This document shows positions 16,208 through 23,749 of a stretch of 32,960 nucleotides of DNA, one piece after another. Each line of letters begins with the position of its first letter. Within the stretch, counting starts at the first letter, position 1. The translations under genes were made by a program, and so were the position numbers. Where the stretch lies: positions 1 through 32,960 of the forward strand of contig JARIBS010000065.1 in NCBI GenBank assembly GCA_029257385.1, given 5' to 3'. The DNA is from Thiorhodococcus sp. GTDB lineage: Bacteria; Pseudomonadota; Gammaproteobacteria; Chromatiales; Chromatiaceae. The notes below the pieces were generated by a model, which was not told the origin of the DNA, did not search any database, and saw only the letters and a program-made list of their open reading frames with translations.

Positions 16208-17290
16208 ATGCCCGCACCCATGGTGAACTTGCGCACAATCGAAGATACGCCCACGCCCTGCGGACTCGGCCACGCCTGTAGTTTTTGCCCGGAAGAGCAT
16301 CACTGCCGGCGCGACAAGCTGGGCCACGACCGGGAACTCATCGCCACACGTCTCGCGGCGATGGGCCGGATCCTGCTGGTTTTGGGCAACAAGGGCGGTG
16401 TCGGCAAGAGCACGGTCGCCGCGAATCTGGCCGCAGCCCTGGCCAAGCAAGGACATCGTGTGGGCCTTGGAGACGCGGACATCCACGGACCCAACGCTGG
16501 GGTCTTCTTCGGCGTCCAAGGCGAGCGGGTCAAGGTCGGACCGGTCGGTATCCGGCCCACCCGCTACCGCTCCCCGGACGCGACCACCGAGCTGGTGCTC
16601 GGTTCGCTGGCCATGATGCTGCCGGAGACCGACTCCCCGGTGGTCTGGCGGGACGCCTACAAGTTCGACTTCATCCATCATCTGGCCGGCTCTTTCGACT
16701 GGGGTCCGCTGGACTACTGGATTCTGGACATGCCGCCCGGCACCGGCAATGAGCTGATCACCCTCTGCGATCTGCTCGAAGGCAGCGATGCGTCCGCCCT
16801 GCTGGTAACTAGTCCTCAAGCAGTCGCGCTGCACGACAGCCTCAAGGCGGCGCGCTTCTGTCGTGAGCGTGGTCTGCCCATCCTCGGCTGGGTGGAGAAC
16901 ATGGCCGGCCTGGTCTGCCCGCACTGCGGGGACGACATCCAGCTCTTCCCCCGCTCCCCGCTCGGCGACCGTCTGGGGGAGGCCGGCATCCCGAGCCTGG
17001 CACAACTGCCGCTGTCCCCGCTGCTCGCATTCGGCTCCGACGCGGGCACACCGGTCGTCCTCTCGGCCCCAGAGAGCCCGGAGGCCGGGGCGTTCGATGC
17101 ACTAGCACTGCGCTGTGCCGAAGGCTTGTCGCGGCGCGCCGACGAGGGCTTCGAGGCGAGGCTGGCGGCGGCCCTGGAAGATCCGGGGCAGTTGGCCGAG
17201 CTTGACCTGGAGGACGAGGCCACGCGCGCCGAGCTGGACGCGCTGCTCGGGGCGGAGCGCGAGCGGCTGCGTCCGCAGGGGCACCGATGA
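16208..17290 (+). CDS. Nbp35/Mrp-like Fe-S P-loop ATPase in the molybdoenzyme operon
   Basis: This 360-residue cytoplasmic protein belongs to the Mrp/Nbp35 (ApbC) branch of the MinD/ParA ATPases, which assemble and carry Fe-S clusters. It has the deviant P-loop GNKGGVGKS (60-68), DADIHGPN (89-96) and LDMPPGTG (173-180). The N-terminus has Cys18-x5-Cys24-x2-Cys27-x5-Cys33; the C-x2-C-x5-C part matches the N-terminal cluster motif of eukaryotic Nbp35. A second pair, Cys237-x2-Cys240 (NMAGLVCPHCG), matches the scaffold CxxC of the family. GGAGG lies 8 bases before the ATG, 4 bases after the gamma stop. By position it probably supplies clusters to the alpha or beta subunit. It is not part of the known ddh/ser/clr core. 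Confidence 0.85.
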   Translation: MPAPMVNLRTIEDTPTPCGLGHACSFCPEEHHCRRDKLGHDRELIATRLAAMGRILLVLGNKGGVGKSTVAANLAAALAKQGHRVGLGDADIHGPNAGVFFGVQGERVKVGPVGIRPTRYRSPDATTELVLGSLAMMLPETDSPVVWRDAYKFDFIHHLAGSFDWGPLDYWILDMPPGTGNELITLCDLLEGSDASALLVTSPQAVALHDSLKAARFCRERGLPILGWVENMAGLVCPHCGDDIQLFPRSPLGDRLGEAGIPSLAQLPLSPLLAFGSDAGTPVVLSAPESPEAGAFDALALRCAEGLSRRADEGFEARLAAALEDPGQLAELDLEDEATRAELDALLGAERERLRPQGHR

Positions 17291-19170
17291 GCACTGCGCT
17301 GCCCTCGCTGGCGCGGCGACGCTTTCTGAGCCGCTTGCTCGAACCAGACCAAGAGCCGCGCAGCCTGCGTGACTGGCACCGCCAAGCCGTCACCGATAGC
17401 TCCGATCATGACACCCGGGCCGGCGTCCTCTGGGGACTCTGGGGTAGCGGACCCGAGGACGTCTTCGCGGTCGGCGACGCGGGCCTGGTGCTGCACTGGG
17501 ACGGCCACTGCTGGACGCTCGAGCCGTCCGGCACCCGGCTCCCACTGCACGCGGTGTGCGGCAATGCGACCGGAACCGTCTTCACGGTCGGTTGGATGGG
17601 CGTCATCTGCGAGCGGAGCGCCGGGGTCTGGCGCGTGGTTCAGGGCGGTGTGACCGATGCGGACGGGCGACGCTACCGCAGCTGCCGCACCAATCAACCC
17701 CTGTTTGCGGTCTGGGGCAACGACTCGGGCGATGTTTGGGCCGTGGGCGACCATGGGCGCGTGGTGCGCCACGACGGTCGACAGTGGCAAGAACTGGAGA
17801 CCGGGGTCGAGGGCCACCTGCGCGGCGTTCTCGGACTGGCTGATGGCACCCTGATGGCCTGCGGTCGCAACGGCCTGGTCATCCGCTGGGACGGCGATGC
17901 CTGGCGCCAGATGCGCACCGGGACCGGCGCCGACCTCAACCGTCTCTGGGCGCGCGCGCCCGACGACGTCTACGCCTTGGTTGGCGGTCACGACTCAGCG
18001 ACTAACGGCTCGATCGGCTGTCTGCTGCACTTCGACGGCGACAACTGGTCGGAGATGCCCTCGCGTGATCGTTTTGAGCGACTGCGCGGCATGGCTGGAG
18101 ACACTGTGAATCTGGTTCTGGTCGGCGATCGCGGGGGCATCTATCGACTCGCGGACGGGGTCATCGAGCGTATCGCCCAAGGCGGTGAGCAGGATCTGTA
18201 CGACGTCGCCCTATTCCCAAATTACGCCTTGGCGGTGGGAGATTTGGGAACAGTGCTGAGGTCCGGCGCACCAGCAACACCCAACGCCGAGACCAGCGTC
18301 CATCCTGTACCCCGAACGCGTCTGGCACGCTGGCACCGGGTCGGCGACGGAATCACCGATCACACGCTCCGTGCCATCTGGGCCGCGCCGTCGGGGCGGC
18401 ACTTCGCTGTCGGCGAGGCCGGAACCATCCTGACCGGTGATGCAACCCGCTGGGAGTCAATGAGCGTACCCACCTCGCTTGATCTGCAGAGCATCTGGGG
18501 TTCCTCGGATCGACATGTCTTTGCCTGTGGTGCGTATGGCTGTGTGCTCCACTATGACGGTGAGCGCTGGCGCGAGGTCCATCGTCTGAATGCCCGAACC
18601 AAGGCGCTTGCGATGACCGGCTTCGGCCCGCATGATGTCTTCGTCGTCGGCGACGAAGGCTTGGTCCTGCGCTACGACGGCACCAACTGGCAGCGTTTGC
18701 CCAGCGGCACCAAGAGCGCGCTCTATGCCCTCTGGGGCGCCGACGCCGATCATTTGCTGGCGGTCGGAGACCTCGGCCTGGCATTACGATGGAACGGCAG
18801 CGACCTGCGCGCCTTCCAGGTCGGCACCGAGGCCTTTCTGTTCGGCGTCTGGGGTCGGGGGCTTTCGGATATCCATGTTACCGGACAGGCCGGAACACTG
18901 GTGCATTTCGACGGCGCGCGTTGGACCTTGGTATCCAGCGGAACCCGCGCGGACCTGCTGGCGATCGCCGGCCGGCCCGACGCAACCACGCTGGCCGTTG
19001 GCACGCGAGGCACGGCGCTGCGGAGCACGACCGGCCAGGACGGCGCCCGCCAGTGGGTGGCGGAGGACACCGGCTGCCAAGCCAATTTGCGGGCGCTCTG
19101 CCTGGACCAGGAAGGCGGCGCCCATGCGGTCGGCGATGGCGGTACCATCCTGTACCGACCTAGAAGCTGA
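17287..19170 (+). CDS. Fourteen-repeat beta-propeller protein of unknown function
   Basis: I do not recognise a named family. The 627-residue protein is built of about fourteen units of roughly 40 residues with the pattern L..[VI]WG...dDVfAVGd.G.vlhyDG..W..l.sGT. Seven units (about 45-325) and seven units (about 350-625) are split by a Pro/Thr/Ala-rich linker (GAPATPNAETS...), which suggests two seven-bladed propellers. No signal peptide or membrane segment is seen, so it is likely cytoplasmic. Its ATG overlaps the ATPase stop (ATGA), so the two are translationally coupled. A role with the ATPase in enzyme assembly, or in ligand sensing next to the kinase, is inference. Ycf48/HCF136 assembly factors are also seven-bladed propellers, but no direct relation is claimed. 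Confidence 0.75.
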   Translation: MSTALPSLARRRFLSRLLEPDQEPRSLRDWHRQAVTDSSDHDTRAGVLWGLWGSGPEDVFAVGDAGLVLHWDGHCWTLEPSGTRLPLHAVCGNATGTVFTVGWMGVICERSAGVWRVVQGGVTDADGRRYRSCRTNQPLFAVWGNDSGDVWAVGDHGRVVRHDGRQWQELETGVEGHLRGVLGLADGTLMACGRNGLVIRWDGDAWRQMRTGTGADLNRLWARAPDDVYALVGGHDSATNGSIGCLLHFDGDNWSEMPSRDRFERLRGMAGDTVNLVLVGDRGGIYRLADGVIERIAQGGEQDLYDVALFPNYALAVGDLGTVLRSGAPATPNAETSVHPVPRTRLARWHRVGDGITDHTLRAIWAAPSGRHFAVGEAGTILTGDATRWESMSVPTSLDLQSIWGSSDRHVFACGAYGCVLHYDGERWREVHRLNARTKALAMTGFGPHDVFVVGDEGLVLRYDGTNWQRLPSGTKSALYALWGADADHLLAVGDLGLALRWNGSDLRAFQVGTEAFLFGVWGRGLSDIHVTGQAGTLVHFDGARWTLVSSGTRADLLAIAGRPDATTLAVGTRGTALRSTTGQDGARQWVAEDTGCQANLRALCLDQEGGAHAVGDGGTILYRPRS

Positions 19171-19245
19171 GGTATACCCGGCTCGACGTCGGGCAGGAGC
19201 AGACTCGGCCTGCTCGCGAACCGCTCCGAAACAGGAGGCGACGCC

Positions 19246-21636
19246 ATGACTCGGCCATTGCACGACCTGCGTGATCAGATCCTTCTCCACGAAGACCGTC
19301 TCGTCGCACAGGTCATTCACGCCGCCAGACACAACGGGTATTTCCGCTACACCCCGAGCCTGATCCGCGCCTGGCGAGAGTCGATCGTGGGTTTGAGCGC
19401 GGATCTGGCGGCGGCCCTGACAGCGTGCGACGCACCCCTGCCGATGGCGGCGGATGCCGACTATAGCGACGATCCCTATTGCCGATTCGCACTGATGACG
19501 GCCCGTCGACACCGGGCTTGCGGGGTCACTCTGTGCCTCTACCTGGGGCTGGTCAAACACTTCCGCCGCTGTTATCTGGACCTGGCGCGAGACTGCACCC
19601 CGCAGCCAGACGACCAGGATCTCTGCCAGCGCATGGTCGAGCGTTTCTTCGACCGCCTGGAGATCGCCATCTGCGCGGACTGGGCGAGCCCCGACCAGGA
19701 TGCGGCGATCGCCGAGCTGACGGCGAAGAACCGGCTGCTGACCAACGAAAAAGACAAATATCTAACGCTTTTCGAGAGTATCCAGGATCCGGTGTTCGTG
19801 CTCGATCAGACTGGCGCTGTCGAAAACCTCAATACTGCCGCCTGGCGCTTGCTCGGAATGGAACCCGACTCGGGCGAGGCCTACTACTATCGGCCCCGGG
19901 GCGAGCTACCAGCACGTGCGTTGATTCAGTCGTTGCTGGCTGATCAGCCGCTAACGGATGGTGCCACCATCGCCCTGGATACCCAGCAAGGCCGACGCAG
20001 CTTCGACGTCCATCGGCGCGAGATCTTGGATATCGGTGACAAATACTCCGGCTCGGTTCTGCTGCTCAGCGACGTGACCGCCCATCTGCGGGCGCTTGCC
20101 GAGACCGAGCAAGCCAATCGGGTCAAATCCGCGTTCCTCGCAACCACCAGTCATGAGATTCGCACCCCCATCAACGGCATTTTGGGGGCCGTGCGACTCC
20201 TGCGCCGTGATCACCTGAGCGCTGATCAGCAGATCTACGCCAAGGCCATCACACGCTCCGGGGAGCGGCTACAGGCGCTGATCGACAATGTACTGGACTA
20301 CTCCAAGATCGAAGCCGGCAAGCTCTCACTCGACGTGGGGCCCTTCAGCCTGAGGGAGATCTTGGACAATGTGACCTCCATCATGGCGCCACGCGCCGAG
20401 GAGTTGGGGCTGGCGCTGGTCCTCGACACGCCCGAACTACCAGTTGGCGCGGTGCGCGGCGACGCCTGCAAACTGCAGCAGGTGCTGCTTAATCTGGTCG
20501 GCAACGCGCTCAAGTTCAGCGACCGCGGTGAAGTCACGCTGCGGTTGCGCTTGGGGCCTAGCGAACGGGTGCGCTTCGAAGTCGAGGACCGTGGGCGCGG
20601 CATTGACACGGCCGAGCTCGAGCACCTGTTCGAGCCCTTCACCCAGCTGCGCCGCGCGCCGCTGAATCGGGATCGCGGCAGCGGGCTGGGCCTGTCGATT
20701 TGCCGCCACCTGGCCGAGATCATGGGCGCGCGCATCGGCGTGCGCTCGGCACGTCCACGTGGCAGCCTGTTCTGGATCGAGTTGCCTCTGCCGCAGGTCT
20801 CGGAGGCCATCGCGCCAGCGTGCAAGGTCGGCCAGCCGACAGCGGCCGGCCGGTCGCTGTCGATCCTGTTGGTGGAGGACGACGAGGTGAACCAGCTCGT
20901 GGCTCGCGGATTGCTGGAGTGCGCAGGACACCGGGTAACCCTGGCCGCGAACGGGACTGCGGCGATCGCCGCAGTCGAGCGGCAGCGAGGCCGGGGACTC
21001 GATCTGGTGGTGCTCGATATCCGCCTGCCCGACATGGATGGCTTCGAGGTCGCGGAGCGCATACGCGAGCTTACCGACTGGCGCTTGCCCATCGTCGCGG
21101 TCACTGCGCATGTGGCCCGCCAAGAGTTCAACCGGCGCGACAGCATCGACGCTTTGATCATCAAACCATTCGACCCGGACGAACTCGAGCAAACCCTGGC
21201 CCGGTTGACTGCCGAAGGCGCACGCGTGCCGTTTCTGGACAGAACCGTCCTGTGCGGCCATCTGGAGCACCTGGGTGTCGAGCGGACGGCGCGTATCCTG
21301 GCGGCCTTCGAGCGGGTCTGCGACACCACACTCGCCGAGCTGGCCGATCGCCCAAAGGGTGCAATCGCGCCCGTCACCGCAGCCTCGCACCGTCTGCGCG
21401 GATCGGCCAATGGGTTGGGATTGAGAAATCTGGCGCGGCAAGCCGCGAAGCTGGAGGTCTCGGCGGCACGGGTCGCGAGTGCCGAGCTGGAGGGTCTCTT
21501 GGAGGATCTCAGAACCAGTGCCGCACGCTCGCGCCGCGTCCTTACGAGTGCCTGGCGCACCTTGGTGCAAACAGATGCATCCGTCAGTGGGTCTGAACCG
21601 ATGCCCCGAACAGATATCCCACGCCATGCAGGGTAA
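19246..21636 (+). CDS. Soluble hybrid sensor histidine kinase with PAS, receiver and HPt domains
   Basis: This 796-residue protein is a TorS/ArcB-type phosphorelay kinase without transmembrane helices. Domains in order: an unrecognised helical N-terminus (1-150) with eight cysteines (61, 79, 92, 97, 109, 117, 127, 143) and the motif ARRHR..G....LYLGLVKHFRRCYLDL; a coiled link; PAS (about 172-283); HisKA with His303 (TSHEIRTPING); HATPase with N420, DRGRGID and GSGLGLS; receiver with Asp591 (LDIRLPDMDG); HPt with His715 (SHRLRGSANGLG). GGAGG precedes the ATG at 19246, 75 bases after the propeller gene. The likely relay is His303-Asp591-His715-Asp63 of the regulator encoded convergently. The signal is unknown; the Cys/His-rich N-terminus suggests a redox or metal cue. 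Confidence 0.9.
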   Translation: MTRPLHDLRDQILLHEDRLVAQVIHAARHNGYFRYTPSLIRAWRESIVGLSADLAAALTACDAPLPMAADADYSDDPYCRFALMTARRHRACGVTLCLYLGLVKHFRRCYLDLARDCTPQPDDQDLCQRMVERFFDRLEIAICADWASPDQDAAIAELTAKNRLLTNEKDKYLTLFESIQDPVFVLDQTGAVENLNTAAWRLLGMEPDSGEAYYYRPRGELPARALIQSLLADQPLTDGATIALDTQQGRRSFDVHRREILDIGDKYSGSVLLLSDVTAHLRALAETEQANRVKSAFLATTSHEIRTPINGILGAVRLLRRDHLSADQQIYAKAITRSGERLQALIDNVLDYSKIEAGKLSLDVGPFSLREILDNVTSIMAPRAEELGLALVLDTPELPVGAVRGDACKLQQVLLNLVGNALKFSDRGEVTLRLRLGPSERVRFEVEDRGRGIDTAELEHLFEPFTQLRRAPLNRDRGSGLGLSICRHLAEIMGARIGVRSARPRGSLFWIELPLPQVSEAIAPACKVGQPTAAGRSLSILLVEDDEVNQLVARGLLECAGHRVTLAANGTAAIAAVERQRGRGLDLVVLDIRLPDMDGFEVAERIRELTDWRLPIVAVTAHVARQEFNRRDSIDALIIKPFDPDELEQTLARLTAEGARVPFLDRTVLCGHLEHLGVERTARILAAFERVCDTTLAELADRPKGAIAPVTAASHRLRGSANGLGLRNLARQAAKLEVSAARVASAELEGLLEDLRTSAARSRRVLTSAWRTLVQTDASVSGSEPMPRTDIPRHAG

Positions 21637-22321
21637 TGATGAGTTGCGGCGCCCGCGGATCATCTCCGAGCTTTTGGCGCAACCGCCCGATGAGCACGTC
21701 GACGGTACGGTCGGACGGTTGCCAGTCACGCTTGCTCACATGATCGAGCAAGGCGTCCCGACTCAGCGCCCGACCCGGCTTAGCCGTTAACGCCTCCAGC
21801 AGGTCGAACTCGCCACGAGTCAGCTCGACACGCTCCCCGCCCGGTGTCAGTAGACAGCGCCGACGCAGATCCAGGGACCAGCCCGCAAAGTCCCGGCGTA
21901 CCGGTCCCTCGTCGTCATCCTGGCGGCCCAGCGAGCGGCGCAAGAGATTGCGTGCGCGAACCACGACCTCACGGGCGTTGAAGGGCTTCACCACATAGTC
22001 GTCCGCCCCCAACTCTAGCCCCAGGATGCGGTCGAGGTCCTGATCCCGACCGCTGACGAAGATCACCGGCAGCTCTGAATGCCGGCGGATATCTCGGATC
22101 AGGCTGAATCCATCCTCCCCCGGCAGACCAACGTCCAAGAGGACGAGGTCAATAGTTTCGCGCCTCATGGCTTGGCGCGCTTCCAAGGCATCCTTGGCCT
22201 CGGTGATCGCGTAGCCCGCTTGCTCGAAGTATCCGGCCAAGGTTGCACAGGTGACAGGATCGTCATCGACGATCAATACGCGATAGATCGTCGCCTCGGG
22301 TGCTGATGCGGCTGTGATCAT
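21584..22321 (-). CDS. OmpR/TorR-type response regulator
   Basis: This 245-residue DNA-binding regulator has a receiver domain with acidic pocket DDD (19-21), phosphoacceptor Asp63 (LLDVGLPGEDG) and conserved Lys in DDYVVKPFNAREV. A winged-helix domain of the OmpR family follows (LTRGEFDLLEAL to LIITLHGVGYLF). It is convergent with the hybrid kinase and their 3' ends overlap by 53 bases. That pairing, and the HPt output of the kinase, make it the probable partner. Its likely target is the phased repeat operator at 10830-10890, by inference. The ATG at 22321 is preceded by an AT-rich stretch (22371-22420) that probably contains its promoter. Confidence 0.9.
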   Translation of the reverse strand: MITAASAPEATIYRVLIVDDDPVTCATLAGYFEQAGYAITEAKDALEARQAMRRETIDLVLLDVGLPGEDGFSLIRDIRRHSELPVIFVSGRDQDLDRILGLELGADDYVVKPFNAREVVVRARNLLRRSLGRQDDDEGPVRRDFAGWSLDLRRRCLLTPGGERVELTRGEFDLLEALTAKPGRALSRDALLDHVSKRDWQPSDRTVDVLIGRLRQKLGDDPRAPQLIITLHGVGYLFGASVQTH

Positions 22322-22681
22322 AGTCGGGTGGAAAACCAGAATCGTCTGGGGAAGATAGCCGTTCGATTGATTATCCAGGCAGAATTTAAATCATTAAAAA
22401 CAAATTCTTAAATAATCCTGTCGAACGCTATAGTTCGGGATTCGGCACTTGAACGGCTACTGGAGTAACTCCTACCTACTGCGTGGGATCTAGCAGGACT
22501 CGACTGAGCGCCGATATGATTCTGATGCGGATTGAGCGCCATGCACCGACTGCGGCGCGGCTAGGCGGCACCGGAACCTGCACTCAAGGACCGTTCAGTG
22601 CGCCGGTTCCCGCACCGCGAGGTGCGGGAAATCCCGAGTGAGATACTGCTTTGCCCTGGTATGCGGCCCAAACGATCGAGA
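22322..22681. other. Intergenic region between crtB and the response regulator
   Basis: This 360-base gap has no convincing gene. Bases 22371-22420 are strongly AT-rich, unlike the rest of the window, and likely hold the response-regulator promoter (GATAAT-like -10 on the minus strand, no clear -35). The crtB-proximal half holds the hairpin at 22607-22630. Confidence 0.55.
22607..22630 (-). other. 10-bp perfect hairpin downstream of crtB
   Basis: TTCCCGCACC and GGTGCGGGAA form a perfect 10-bp stem with loop GCGA (plus strand), about 50 bases after the crtB stop. No T-run follows on the minus strand. It may end or protect the bchIDO-crtIB transcript; in the opposite direction the loop would be a GNRA tetraloop. 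Confidence 0.45.
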
Positions 22682-23749
22682 TCAACTCATCCCTGGTGCG
22701 CGCTGGCGCTCATCAAGGGTTTCGAAGAGTTCAAGCACCCACACGACACGGTCGCCGAAACCCACCAATGCCGGTTTGGGTGTCGCGGCAACCACCGCAT
22801 CGACCAAAAAGCGCGTCTCATCGAGCGCGGGCGCGGAGATAGAGCGCGATGTCACCACCGCTCTGCCTAGGATCGGCGCCAGCAACCGTAGCTTGCGTGG
22901 CGCGGGAACCACCGCGCGCCGGGAGATGGAATCGAGCCCCTGACGCTCGACCTGACGACCGATCTCCGAATAGAGATAACGCGCGGCATTGATCCCGGCC
23001 CGGCAACCCATTGGCAGCCCGGAAATACCAGCGTCAGAGCGCTGATAGAGCCTGTCGGCGGTTTGCAGCATGCGCTGGATCACTGAGGCCAGTGCATCGT
23101 TGAACATGGGGTTTTCCAGCCAGGCGTCGGGGTCGATCCCGGCCTCGCGCATCCACTCGCGCGGCAGATAGAGCCGGCCATTGCGACCATCCTCGCCCAC
23201 ATCGCGACAGATATTGGTGATCTGCATGGCCACACCCAGATCGCAGGCGCGCGCGACTAGCTCCTCCGAACGCGCACCCATCAGAGCGGCCATCATGGCA
23301 CCAACCGCTCCAGCGACCCGTGCTGAGTAGGCATAGATGCCGGAGATGTCCTCGTAGCGGCGACCTTGTGCGTCCCACTCGAAGCCTTCCAACAGCGCCT
23401 CGAACAGACGCTTGGGCATGGCGAACTCCACCACCACATCGGCTAGCGCACGGTCGGCCGGGTCGTCGATCGGGCGGCCGGCATAGAGACGGTCCAGGCG
23501 ATCGTGGAGCATTTCGAGCGCATCGGCCTGCAGCAGCGGATCGTCGCCGACACAATCGATGGCGTCATCGGCGATGCGGCAGAAGGCATAGAGCGCCATC
23601 GCCGGGTCGCGGAAGCGTTGCGGCAGAAGGAACGAGGCCGCGTAGAAGGAGCGCGAACCACAGCGCAGCAGGTCGCGGCAGGCGGTGATGTCCGCCGCCG
23701 ACGCATGTTTCTTCTGAGTGTCGTTGTGATTAGACAAAGCTTGAGGCAT
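22682..23749 (-). CDS. crtB: Phytoene synthase CrtB
   Basis: CrtB joins two geranylgeranyl diphosphates to phytoene, the first committed carotenoid step. The 355-residue protein has both aspartate-rich motifs of squalene/phytoene synthases, CRIADDAID (57-65) and QITNICRDVGED (176-187), plus LPREWM. The ATG at 23749 lies 20 bases inside the end of crtI, which suggests coupling; its ribosome site is weak (GGTGG). An upstream extension to 23881 would lie wholly inside crtI and is not family-like. It is the last gene of the minus-strand bchI-bchD-bchO-crtI-crtB run. Confidence 0.94.
   Translation of the reverse strand: MPQALSNHNDTQKKHASAADITACRDLLRCGSRSFYAASFLLPQRFRDPAMALYAFCRIADDAIDCVGDDPLLQADALEMLHDRLDRLYAGRPIDDPADRALADVVVEFAMPKRLFEALLEGFEWDAQGRRYEDISGIYAYSARVAGAVGAMMAALMGARSEELVARACDLGVAMQITNICRDVGEDGRNGRLYLPREWMREAGIDPDAWLENPMFNDALASVIQRMLQTADRLYQRSDAGISGLPMGCRAGINAARYLYSEIGRQVERQGLDSISRRAVVPAPRKLRLLAPILGRAVVTSRSISAPALDETRFLVDAVVAATPKPALVGFGDRVVWVLELFETLDERQRAPGMS

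Noticed and set aside
22607-22630. Intrinsic terminator of crtB
   Set aside because: The stem is strong but no T-run follows on the crtB strand, so it is reported only as a hairpin.
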